16,679 bases of DNA, from the NCBI GenBank assembly GCA_011372335.1, contig DRSY01000049.1:1-16679 (forward strand), read 5' to 3'. Below are positions 6,326 through 12,676 of this stretch, piece after piece (positions within the stretch are counted from its first letter, which is position 1; every line of letters begins with the position of its first letter). The notes under the pieces are model-generated. The model saw only the letters and a program-made list of their open reading frames with translations, had not been told where the DNA came from and made no database searches. The position numbers were made by a program, and so were the translations under genes. Source of the stretch: Candidatus Woesearchaeota archaeon. Its GTDB lineage: Archaea; Nanobdellota; Nanobdellia; Woesearchaeales; SM23-78.

Positions 6326-6446
6326 AGCGCGGGGTGGGAGTTTCGTCAAAACAAAGCTTTAAGGAAAGTCAAAAACTTCGTTTTTGTTCTCGAACCCACG
6401 ATCAGAGGGTTGCAGCCTCTTGCCTTAGCCGCTTGGCCACCCGCGC
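6326..6446 (-). tRNA. tRNA-Cys(GCA), split by a T-loop intron
   Basis: Joining 6446-6389 to 6339-6326 gives a 72-nt cloverleaf. The acceptor stem is GCGCGGG/CCCGCGC, the D-stem GCC/GGC, and the anticodon stem AGAGG/CCUCU with loop CUGCAAC (anticodon GCA, plus-strand 6411-6413). The variable loop is GAUC, and the T-stem is GUGGG/CCCAC with loop UUCGAGU. The base after the acceptor stem is U73, the expected cysteine discriminator. No CCA is encoded. Without the intron removed, the T-arm and acceptor stem cannot close, so the break is real. A TATA box (6474-6481) lies about 32 nt upstream. The trmI start codon follows 13 nt after the gene. Confidence 0.92.
6340..6388 (-). other. 49-nt tRNA-Cys intron at T-loop position 59/60
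   Basis: The T-stem GUGGG/CCCAC serves as outer helix. T-loop bases UUCG pair with CGAA near the intron 3' end as a 4-bp central helix. Three-base bulges follow on each strand: AGA at the 5' site and ACU at the 3' site. Beyond an A-A mismatch an inner helix CAAAA/UUUUG forms. Cutting after the second base of each bulge gives exactly the consensus loop UUCGAGU. This is a near-canonical bulge-helix-bulge for the archaeal tRNA splicing endonuclease. A competing internal hairpin, CAAAAAC-GAA-GUUUUUG, also lies in the intron. Confidence 0.85.
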
Positions 6447-6473
6447 GTGTAGTACCATGGGAGAAAACCAAGC

Positions 6474-6481
6474 TTAATAAA
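6474..6481 (-). promoter_or_regulatory. TATA box of the tRNA-Cys/trmI transcript
   Basis: TTTATTAA on the minus strand is centred about 32 nt before the tRNA 5' end. Confidence 0.5.
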
Positions 6482-6567
6482 GATTACGATAAAAGAAAGG
6501 CTTAAAACAAATTACTGATGCGCTGTTAACAAAGAAATAGCGTGGTGGAAGAGGGGGTTGAGAAAAG

Positions 6568-6577
6568 TTTTAAAAAA
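6568..6577 (+). promoter_or_regulatory. TATA box of the dihydrouridine synthase gene
   Basis: TTTTAAAAAA predicts a start near 6598 and a leader of about 24 nt without an obvious Shine-Dalgarno. Confidence 0.45.
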
Positions 6578-6621
6578 CATAAGAAAAACAAGAAGAAAAA
6601 AGAAAGCATATATTATGGACG

Positions 6622-7569
6622 ATGAGGGTTGGAAAGGTAAAGCTTAATTCAAGGGTTGTTCTAGCCCCAATGGTGGGTGTTAATTGTGCAGCTTTCAGGC
6701 TTCTATGCAAGGAGTACGGAGCAGGGCTTGTAAGCACACCAATGCTTGTGGTAAACCAAGTTGTGAATTGTCCTGAGAAGACTATGAAGAGGGTTTGTTT
6801 CTTACAAGAAGAGAAACCAATAAGCGCGCAGCTCGCAGGATCTGATCCTCTGCTCGTAGCAGAAGCCACGAGAATCATAGACTCGTTTGCTGATATTATA
6901 AACATAAATCTTGGGTGTCCTGATAAGAACATTCTAAGCCTCAAAGCAGGAGCGTACCTCTTGAAACACCCTGAGAGGATTAAAAAGGTGATAAGCCCTG
7001 TTACTAGTAATACTAACAAGCCTGTTACTGTGAAGATAAGGATTGGGTGGGATGAGAAGAGTATAAACACTTTGAGAATTGTTAAGGTATTAGAAGACCT
7101 CGGGGTTAGCGCAGTTATAATTCACGCAAGGACTGCTGAACAAGGCTATGCTGGAAGAGCTAAGTGGGACGAGATAAGAAGAGCAAAGCAAAAAACAAGC
7201 ATGCTTATATGTGGGAACGGGGATGTTTTCACACCAGCGGATGCTAAGAAGATGATTGAAGAGACAGGGTGTGATTTCGTAATGATAGGAAGAGGAGCGA
7301 TTGGCAACCCATTTATTTTTGAACAAACAAACACTCTTCTAAGAACAGGCAAAGCTCCACCACACCCATCTGACAAGGATAGGAAAGAATGCTTTATGAG
7401 GTTCCTGAAGTATTATGAAGAATACGAGTGTACTCCTAGTTTCGCACAGCTAAGACAACACGCGGTGTGGTTCACAAAGAAGATGAGGGGTGCTAAGAGG
7501 TTAAGGCAGAGGCTAATAAGAGCAAGATGTGTTAAGGAGATTATTGAGCTGTACAACAATGTCCTTTAA
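6622..7569 (+). CDS. tRNA-dihydrouridine synthase (Dus family)
   Basis: Dus enzymes use FMN and NADPH to reduce uridine to dihydrouridine in tRNA. The TIM-barrel landmarks are all present: RVVLAPMVGVNCAAFR (11-26) for flavin binding, NLGCP (96-100) with catalytic Cys99, VKIRIGW (137-143) with the FMN-binding lysine, IHARTAEQGYAG (167-178), GNGDV (198-202) and GRGAIGNPFIF (223-233). A shorter helical C-terminal part follows (about 250-315), as in archaeal and DusB-like forms. The length of 315 is normal. The start is the ATG giving MRVGKVKLNSRV. The gene is divergent from the tRNA-Cys/trmI transcript and convergent with the tRNA-Arg gene, so it sits within a run of tRNA and tRNA-modification genes. 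Which uridines it modifies cannot be told. Confidence 0.93.
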   Translation: MRVGKVKLNSRVVLAPMVGVNCAAFRLLCKEYGAGLVSTPMLVVNQVVNCPEKTMKRVCFLQEEKPISAQLAGSDPLLVAEATRIIDSFADIININLGCPDKNILSLKAGAYLLKHPERIKKVISPVTSNTNKPVTVKIRIGWDEKSINTLRIVKVLEDLGVSAVIIHARTAEQGYAGRAKWDEIRRAKQKTSMLICGNGDVFTPADAKKMIEETGCDFVMIGRGAIGNPFIFEQTNTLLRTGKAPPHPSDKDRKECFMRFLKYYEEYECTPSFAQLRQHAVWFTKKMRGAKRLRQRLIRARCVKEIIELYNNVL

Positions 7570-7665
7570 TGCTTAGAAGGAAAGGCAGTCAGAAGAGGTG
7601 AATAAAGAGGGATTAAGTAAGGAATTAAGATAAGACTTTAATAGAGAAGGGATGAGAATGGACAA

Positions 7666-7756
7666 TGGACCAGGAGGGATTCGAACCCCCGATCTTCGGC
7701 TTAGAAGGCCGACGCCCTTTCTGGCTCTGAACGCATCCAGACTAGGCTACTGGTCC
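7666..7756 (-). tRNA. tRNA-Arg(UCU) with a 16-nt D-loop insertion
   Basis: The acceptor stem is GGACCAG/CTGGTCC. The anticodon stem is UCGGC/GCCGA with loop CUUCUAA, giving anticodon UCU (plus-strand 7703-7705). The T-stem GGGGG/CCCUC closes loop UUCGAAU. The base after the acceptor stem is A73, and no CCA is encoded. The D-arm is GCCU/GGGC, but its loop has 16 bases too many (7719-7734); removing them leaves a normal 75-nt tRNA. A TATA box lies at 7781-7790, about 29 nt upstream. Confidence 0.92.
7719..7734 (-). other. Probable 16-nt mini-intron in the tRNA-Arg D-loop
   Basis: GCGUUCAGAGCCAGAA interrupts the D-loop between positions 20a and 21. CUGG in the 5' exon pairs with CCAG near the 3' end of the insertion. 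Bulges AUG and AAA follow, and cutting after the second base of each gives the standard loop AGUCUGGAUA. There is hardly any inner helix, so the splice motif is relaxed. The insertion ends can shift by about one base. Confidence 0.7.
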
Positions 7757-7780
7757 GTTAAAAAAAGAAGTGTGCGAGTT

Positions 7781-7790
7781 CGTTTATAAA
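7781..7790 (-). promoter_or_regulatory. TATA box of tRNA-Arg
   Basis: GTTTATAAAC on the minus strand is itself palindromic and is centred about 29 nt before the tRNA 5' end. Confidence 0.55.
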
Positions 7791-7859
7791 CTTTTTTGCT
7801 TTTAGAAGTAATCATAAGAAGCCAACAAACAAACCAGATTTTCTTCTTTTTATATTTCG

Positions 7860-9281
7860 TCACAGTCTTAACTTGTTCGCCATAACTACCAGAACAAAAT
7901 ATGCTGGTGCTGCTAGTACTAAGAGAATCGTAGCAAGTACTTTGAACAAGATTATTAATCCATAAGTCTGAGCAAGCCATGAGCCCAGAGGGATAAGTAT
8001 TATGAATGGAATGATAACCGCGAGGCTGAGTGCTGCGAAGTATAACCTTCTTAGGTGCTCTGTTAAGAGCTTCCTTACAAGCAAGCCCTGGCTTACTCCG
8101 AGTATAGCTGCTCCTAGCACGGATAAAGCATTGGCTATGCTTATGCTCATGAAGTGAGGATTATAAGCAGCTACTAATGGCATCATAGCAAGTAGTAAGG
8201 TGCCGAAAACAAGGGTGGGTGCTAACCCGACTTTCTTGTTTAAGTATTTTGAAAAAGGCGGTCCTAGGAAGGAGACTATGATAGCAAAAGCAAATATTAT
8301 TGCTACGTTCATAAAACCCCCCAGGGCTGTAAACCTGAACTTGTCATAAATAAAGATTCCGTAATAAGAATTGCCGAGTATCTGAACTAAGCCTGTTATT
8401 GAGCTAGCAAAAAGCAGAGTTAAGAGGTACTTGTTCTGAAAAAAAGTTTTTGTCTGCGTCTTTATCCTAAAATAATAGCCCCTTATTAATCCTTTAACAC
8501 TTCCAACCTCGACGGGCTGCTTCTCTTTTACGTAGTGCAGAACATAGCCTGATAGTATGAACGCTATTGCTGTTATTTCAAAAGAGACTAAGTAGCCATA
8601 AACAGGTATGCTTCTCCCGAACAACATGATTCTGGTTGCGTTCATCATAGGGAACTTATCAAACAAATAACCTGATATTAGGAAGGAGACGCCTGTTATT
8701 AGCACACCATAATGAGATATCCCTAGTAAGAACTTGCCCATCTTCTCTTTTTTCAAGGTCTGCTCTACCAAGCTATGATACAGATCACCATAAGTAACAA
8801 CACCAACACTGCCAATAAGAAGGGCAAGAGAGAACAAAGGGAGTGACTTAATAACAATAGCGAATGCTATGAATAAGAAGCTAAGCCCGAACACGATTCC
8901 TGCTTTGCTCATAAACTTCTTACTAATCGGTTTGAGCTTCGCGTATTCTTGCAAAAAAGAGGATATTAACAACGAGAGTATCGTCTTTAACCCGTTAATG
9001 ACTCCGATAAGGAAGAACCCCGCCCCTGTTAAGTAAAAAAGGATATTAATGAACTGCACTGGTGCAAAGCCGTACCCTATCCTGTCCAGAACTTCTTTGA
9101 TACTTAAAAGACGGTTGTTCTTCTCGTCCTCTCTGCTCTTTGTGCCTCCTCTAATTCTTTGTATTGCCTCAATAACGTCTTCTTCCAGAAACCCCTGGCT
9201 AACAAGCTCTGTTCTTACTTCCTCAGCAGGTTTTCCTTCCTTAAAAGCAGCCACAACTCTTTCTAACAATTCTTTGTTCAT
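7860..9281 (-). CDS. MFS-like multi-spanning membrane transporter
   Basis: A 473-residue protein with a soluble N-terminal part and about 12 hydrophobic segments. Residues 1-45 form two short helices with the repeated pattern KEGKPAEEVRTELVSQGFLEEDVIEAI, a UBA-like module common at the N-terminus of archaeal membrane proteins. A charged linker leads to the first membrane segment near 76. The helices fall into two halves separated by a basic loop around 255-290 (VKEKQPVEVG through RIKTQTKTFFQNKY), as in the major facilitator superfamily. I do not see an unambiguous MFS signature between helices 2 and 3, so the family call rests on topology, and the substrate is unknown. It is a single gene; its promoter lies in the divergent region shared with the propeller gene. 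Confidence 0.65.
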   Translation of the reverse strand: MNKELLERVVAAFKEGKPAEEVRTELVSQGFLEEDVIEAIQRIRGGTKSREDEKNNRLLSIKEVLDRIGYGFAPVQFINILFYLTGAGFFLIGVINGLKTILSLLISSFLQEYAKLKPISKKFMSKAGIVFGLSFLFIAFAIVIKSLPLFSLALLIGSVGVVTYGDLYHSLVEQTLKKEKMGKFLLGISHYGVLITGVSFLISGYLFDKFPMMNATRIMLFGRSIPVYGYLVSFEITAIAFILSGYVLHYVKEKQPVEVGSVKGLIRGYYFRIKTQTKTFFQNKYLLTLLFASSITGLVQILGNSYYGIFIYDKFRFTALGGFMNVAIIFAFAIIVSFLGPPFSKYLNKKVGLAPTLVFGTLLLAMMPLVAAYNPHFMSISIANALSVLGAAILGVSQGLLVRKLLTEHLRRLYFAALSLAVIIPFIILIPLGSWLAQTYGLIILFKVLATILLVLAAPAYFVLVVMANKLRL

Positions 9282-9446
9282 AAAACTAAAAACTTGATAT
9301 CCTGGTTTATCAATTTATTGGCTTTACAAAGAAAAAAAATTAAATGGTAAAAATTATTATGGTTGCACAAAAGAGTTTTTCCAAAAAAATAAGCTGCCTT
9401 AAAAATCAAAAACTATTTATAGCCTAATAAAATATTTTATTAATCA
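9282..9446. promoter_or_regulatory. Divergent promoter region, MFS-like gene and propeller gene
   Basis: These 165 very AT-rich bases hold the plus-strand TATA box TATTTATA (9414-9421), about 30 nt before the ATG at 9447. Weaker minus-strand candidates, AATAAATTG and GATAAACC (about 9305-9320), serve the MFS-like gene. No RNA gene or repeat is seen. Confidence 0.5.
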
Positions 9447-10712
9447 ATGAGTAGGATTACCTTTGCTTTTAAAAAGCTCACAAAAAAGAGGTCGGGTAGG
9501 CTTGATAAGAAATGGGATTTTGATGCACAAAGCCCCATCTCTAGTTCTCCTATCGTAGCAGATATTGATGGAGACGGAAATAAAGAAATAATTTTTGGCA
9601 CAAAAAAAGGCAAGTTGTTCGTGCTTGACACACAAGCAGGTATTAAGTGGTTCTATGATTCCAATGAGAATGTTGATGAGGTAGAACTCATGTTCCTTGA
9701 TGTTGAGAGCGCTAGTAGTATAGAAGCCCCTCCTAATGTCGCGGACCTCAACGGGGATGGAAGGAACGAAGTGGTTTTCGGAACCGAACTAGGCTTTGTG
9801 TACGTACTTGATGATAATGGAGGACTAATCTGGAAGTATAAAACAGAAGGACCTATTAGGGGCCAGATCCTCTTGTATGACTTGTACGAGGACGGTGACA
9901 TAAAAGTAATATTTGGATGCGGGGATAACAAGCTTTACGTGCTTAACAGTAAGGGTAAGGAGGTGTGGCGTTTTGACGCAGGAAGCCCTATTCACAGCAC
10001 ACCTGGTATTATGCACAAGGATAAACCGATGATAGTGTTTGGTACTAGTGATGGCAGTGTTTTGTGTGTTGACAGAAAAGGGGATATGGTCTGGAAGTTT
10101 AAAACAGGAGGCGAGGTGTTTGCACAACCAGCTATTGGAAACCTATTTAATGATGACCGCGTCTTTATTATTATTGGGAGTAATGATAATTACCTCTACG
10201 TTCTTGATGAGGCAGGCGAATTATTCTGGAAGTATAGAACAGAAGGGGCGGTTCTTGCAAAGGCATGCTTAGCTGATATTAATAATGATAATAAATTAGA
10301 AATCCTTTTTGGAAGCTGTGATAACAATGTATACGCTCTTACTCCTTACGGGGATAAGCTTTGGAGTTATGAAACCGATTTCTGGGTTGCTAATGAACCA
10401 ATAGTAGCAGATATTGATGGTGATGGTAGGAAAGAAGTGATTGTTGGTAGTTATGATCATAATCTTTACGTGCTTGACTGTGAGGGGAGTTACGTGCTTG
10501 ACTATGTGCCTGGTCTTAGCGGAGTAGTACACCAAGCAGGGCATTACAGTGATATTATGACCAAGGAGCCTGGAAAGGTAACTGGGAAGAAGATATGGCA
10601 GTTCAAAGCAGACGGGATTATTGTGGGCTGTGCTTATCTTCCGGATGAGAATAGTATCGTGGTTAACACAAGACCGGGCGTGGTTGATGATTTGGTGCAT
10701 AAAGAAGAATAA
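9447..10712 (+). CDS. Beta-propeller protein with PQQ/FG-GAP-like blades, no signal peptide
   Basis: The 421 residues form seven or eight repeats of about 42-45 residues. Each has the pattern P-x-VADIDGDG-x-KEIIFG, then NLYVLD, then G-x-x-W-x-(Y/F), the outer strand typical of PQQ-like propellers. Calcium-binding loops of the form D-x-(D/N)-x-D-G-x-x-E occur at 39-47, 100-108 and 322-330, with a weaker one at 277-285. Those of the middle blades are degenerate. Proteins of this type are usually secreted or surface adhesins or sensors, but this one starts MSRITFAFKKLTKKR with no hydrophobic signal segment or membrane anchor, so it appears cytoplasmic. The last blade (about 355-412) is divergent and probably closes the ring. 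TATA box and start spacing support the ATG. Partner unknown. Confidence 0.85.
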   Translation: MSRITFAFKKLTKKRSGRLDKKWDFDAQSPISSSPIVADIDGDGNKEIIFGTKKGKLFVLDTQAGIKWFYDSNENVDEVELMFLDVESASSIEAPPNVADLNGDGRNEVVFGTELGFVYVLDDNGGLIWKYKTEGPIRGQILLYDLYEDGDIKVIFGCGDNKLYVLNSKGKEVWRFDAGSPIHSTPGIMHKDKPMIVFGTSDGSVLCVDRKGDMVWKFKTGGEVFAQPAIGNLFNDDRVFIIIGSNDNYLYVLDEAGELFWKYRTEGAVLAKACLADINNDNKLEILFGSCDNNVYALTPYGDKLWSYETDFWVANEPIVADIDGDGRKEVIVGSYDHNLYVLDCEGSYVLDYVPGLSGVVHQAGHYSDIMTKEPGKVTGKKIWQFKADGIIVGCAYLPDENSIVVNTRPGVVDDLVHKEE

Positions 10713-10743
10713 GAATAAGAAGTGGTTTTAACATCACACCCCC

Positions 10744-10756
10744 TTTTTTATTTTTT
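10744..10756 (+). terminator. Oligo-T terminator after the propeller gene
   Basis: Two runs of six T separated by one A follow a C-rich stretch about 30 nt after the stop codon, which is sufficient for archaeal termination. Confidence 0.55.
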
Positions 10757-10773
10757 AATCCTGTTAATGCTTT

Positions 10774-10795
10774 TTTTACTCGGTGACTAGTAAAA
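10774..10795. repeat. Inverted repeat, 7-bp arms
   Basis: TTTTACT and AGTAAAA flank an 8-base loop. It lies between the propeller terminator and the KaiC-like promoter and could be a second terminator hairpin or a protein-binding site. Confidence 0.4.
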
Positions 10796-10875
10796 CACCA
10801 GGAAAGGAACTACACAGAGGGATTTGGTTAAAGTAAAAGGAGAAAATTTTAAAAAGGAAAAGACATAATACATAA

Positions 10876-10892
10876 TATATTTAAGTATTTAA
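10876..10892 (+). promoter_or_regulatory. TATA boxes of the KaiC-like gene
   Basis: TATATTTAA (10876-10884) and TATTTAA (10886-10892) are two overlapping candidates. They predict starts at about 10905-10917 and an unusually long leader of 60-70 nt for this genome. Confidence 0.45.
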
Positions 10893-10903
10893 GCGTAAAA
10901 GAG

Positions 10904-10934
10904 TTCCCGTTGGTTGAAGCTTCCAAAAAGGGAA
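10904..10934 (+). promoter_or_regulatory. Inverted repeat at the 5' end of the KaiC-like leader
   Basis: TTCCC-g-TTGG and CCAA-aaa-GGGAA can form a 9-bp interrupted hairpin around TTGAAGCTT. It falls at the expected transcription start, so it may be an operator or a leader hairpin. Confidence 0.35.
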
Positions 10935-10975
10935 GTGTGAAAAATTAAAAGGAAAAAAGGGGTGTTATAGAGAAA

Positions 10976-11788
10976 TTGGCAGGGATTATTTCTAGCAAAT
11001 CAGAGATTAAGAGGATTCCTTTATACATACAAGGGCTTGACGAGAACATAGAAGGCGGTGTGCCTGAAGGCCATATTGTTCTTGTGAGCGGAAGCGCTGG
11101 GACTATGAAGTCTTCTATAACTTTCAACATACTTTTCAACGAGGCTTTAAAAGGAAAAGTTGGTGTATATTGCTCTCTTGAACAATCATACGACTCGATC
11201 ATCCAGCAAATGGTTAACATGAACTTTGATATGAGCAGGGTTAACCTTGTTATTATTAAGGATCTGGCAGAGCTCAGAACAGCTATTAATAAGATGAAAA
11301 GTGTTGGAAACGGCGGCTTAGTAATAGTTGATATAGGGTGTATTAGAAAGGAGATTCGTGACGTAAAAATAGCTGATAATAGGAGTTGGCTTAATGTGAT
11401 TAAGAACGTGGTTAAGAAGATAAAAGAAGAGGTTGATTGTAAGTTGTTCTGCCTTGACTCTCTGAGTGCTTTGTACGTGCTATCAAGATTTGAGAATCCT
11501 AGGATTGAGCTCTTCTACCTGTTCGAGTTCCTAAGAGACCTTGAGATTACTTCTTTTCTGATATCTGAGTGTCAGCCTCAGAGCGATAAGTATAGCGAGT
11601 TCGAGATAGAAGAGTTCTTATCTGACGGGATAATACATTTAAGGCTTACTCCTTTCAGAAGAAATGTTGTGCGGGAGATTAGTGTTGTTAAGATGAGAGC
11701 AACTGCTTGTAATAATGATATATTCTCATTAGAGTACAAGCATAACAAGTTCCAAGCCTTGTACGGCGGACAGAACCCCTTATTATAA
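10976..11788 (+). CDS. KaiC-like RecA-superfamily ATPase (RAD55 type)
   Basis: A single KaiC-like ATPase domain of 270 residues. It opens with the family start GLDENIEGGVPEGHIVLVSG (20-39). The Walker A is GSAGTMKSS (39-47), in which the usual GTGKT has become GTMKSS, a variant I recall from archaeal KaiC-like proteins. SLEQS (67-71) carries the likely catalytic glutamate, and the Walker B strand is KLFCLDSLSAL (156-166). LSDGIIHL and VVREISVVKMRA near the C-terminus are typical. The start is TTG at 10976: a stop lies in frame at 10946, no ATG or GTG comes between, and the first internal ATG falls within the Walker A. GGGGTG (10959-10964) lies 11 nt upstream as a ribosome binding site. Such proteins take part in signalling or DNA repair; its role here is unknown. 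Confidence 0.88.
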   Translation: MAGIISSKSEIKRIPLYIQGLDENIEGGVPEGHIVLVSGSAGTMKSSITFNILFNEALKGKVGVYCSLEQSYDSIIQQMVNMNFDMSRVNLVIIKDLAELRTAINKMKSVGNGGLVIVDIGCIRKEIRDVKIADNRSWLNVIKNVVKKIKEEVDCKLFCLDSLSALYVLSRFENPRIELFYLFEFLRDLEITSFLISECQPQSDKYSEFEIEEFLSDGIIHLRLTPFRRNVVREISVVKMRATACNNDIFSLEYKHNKFQALYGGQNPLL

Positions 11789-11953
11789 ACGTAAAAGAAT
11801 TGTCTTGGATTTGCCTTCTTGGGCTTGTTGTAAGAAATCGCGTTAAAGTCATAAGCAGTATTCTAAGTGCGTGTTTTCCTGATTATTAAGCTTAGAGGAG
11901 GGTGTCTTATAAGTAGTAAAGGCAGGTGGTAAGCGAGCAGAACGTGGTTAAGC
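11789..11953. other. Intergenic region between convergent genes
   Basis: The KaiC-like gene (plus) and the small kinase gene (minus) converge on these 165 bases. No open frame of note, long T-run, tRNA or box C/D pattern was found by eye. Confidence 0.5.
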
Positions 11954-12556
11954 TCAGAGTGACTTAGAGAATATGAGTTCTAAATCAGATAAGTCTTTTC
12001 TTGCAAGCTTATCAAACTCTTTAAGAGTGACTTCGTAGTGAAACATACAAGAACCTAAATCAATTATTGCAATGGAAGATCTTCTACTCTCATATTCCTC
12101 GTATAGTTTTGGACCGGGATTTTTTATGATATTATTATACCTCACATCTATTCTTACAATACCGCGGGCGTGTATCGACCCTATTATTCTCTTCAGGGCG
12201 TAGTAGTCCTTTAATGTGCCTCCCCCATTCAGAGGGATGCCTTTCTGGAATTCTTTGAGTATAGCAATGTAGTTATCATTCTCGTAGGCTTCAACGAGGT
12301 GCGTGATTCCTTCTAAGTCTGGTAACTCTCTTAGAACCCTTTCTTCTCTCTGGACGTGCTTAAGTCTGCTCTTATACAGCCCTTCTGGTATGAAGGGGTT
12401 TCTTCTCTTATCTGCTAGTTTAAGAATATACCTCTGGGAGTCCTTCCTGTTCTCCACAAGGCAGACCTTGGTTGAAGTATTAGGGAATAATCTTAGGAAT
12501 ACCAGGTCTGGGCTGATCTGTTTTATTTCTTCGCTTAGAGGTAATAGCGGAGTCAT
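11954..12556 (-). CDS. Small atypical protein kinase-like enzyme
   Basis: A 200-residue single-domain protein with the residues of the protein-kinase fold in a divergent setting. They are YILKLADK (43-50) with ATP-binding Lys46, a following helix with EERVLREL, and the catalytic loop RIDVRYNNII (135-144), with catalytic Asp137 and metal-binding Asn142 in the usual D-x4-N spacing. IIDLGS (164-169) replaces DFG with DLG. The glycine-rich loop is not obvious, and the C-lobe is short, as in the Rio, Bud32 and lipopolysaccharide-kinase group. All four catalytic positions are kept, so it is probably active; protein or small-molecule substrates are both possible. I chose the internal ATG at 12556 because TTTATATA (12582-12589) is centred 29 nt upstream. 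The frame is open to 12592, but that start would lie upstream of the TATA box. Confidence 0.75.
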   Translation of the reverse strand: MTPLLPLSEEIKQISPDLVFLRLFPNTSTKVCLVENRKDSQRYILKLADKRRNPFIPEGLYKSRLKHVQREERVLRELPDLEGITHLVEAYENDNYIAILKEFQKGIPLNGGGTLKDYYALKRIIGSIHARGIVRIDVRYNNIIKNPGPKLYEEYESRRSSIAIIDLGSCMFHYEVTLKEFDKLARKDLSDLELIFSKSL

Positions 12557-12581
12557 CTCAGCAGCAGGGGTTAATGAAACG

Positions 12582-12589
12582 TATATAAA
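12582..12589 (-). promoter_or_regulatory. TATA box of the small kinase gene
   Basis: TTTATATA on the minus strand, centred 29 nt before the ATG at 12556. Confidence 0.55.
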
Positions 12590-12641
12590 CATTTCCTCCC
12601 ATACCAGGCGTGGTTTAGAAGAAGGAATTAAAAATCATAAC

Positions 12642-12650
12642 TTATTTATA
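12642..12650 (+). promoter_or_regulatory. TATA box of the asnB operon
   Basis: TTATTTATA is centred about 31 nt before the asnB ATG and predicts a leader of only a few bases. Confidence 0.55.
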
Positions 12651-12676
12651 ATTCTTTTCTCCTCTATCTGAGTTGT

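Noticed and set aside
6490-6545. Weak inverted match GCGCT/AGCG and a CTGATGC resembling a box C/D element.
   Set aside because: The arms are only four or five bases, and no paired C and D boxes at proper spacing were found.
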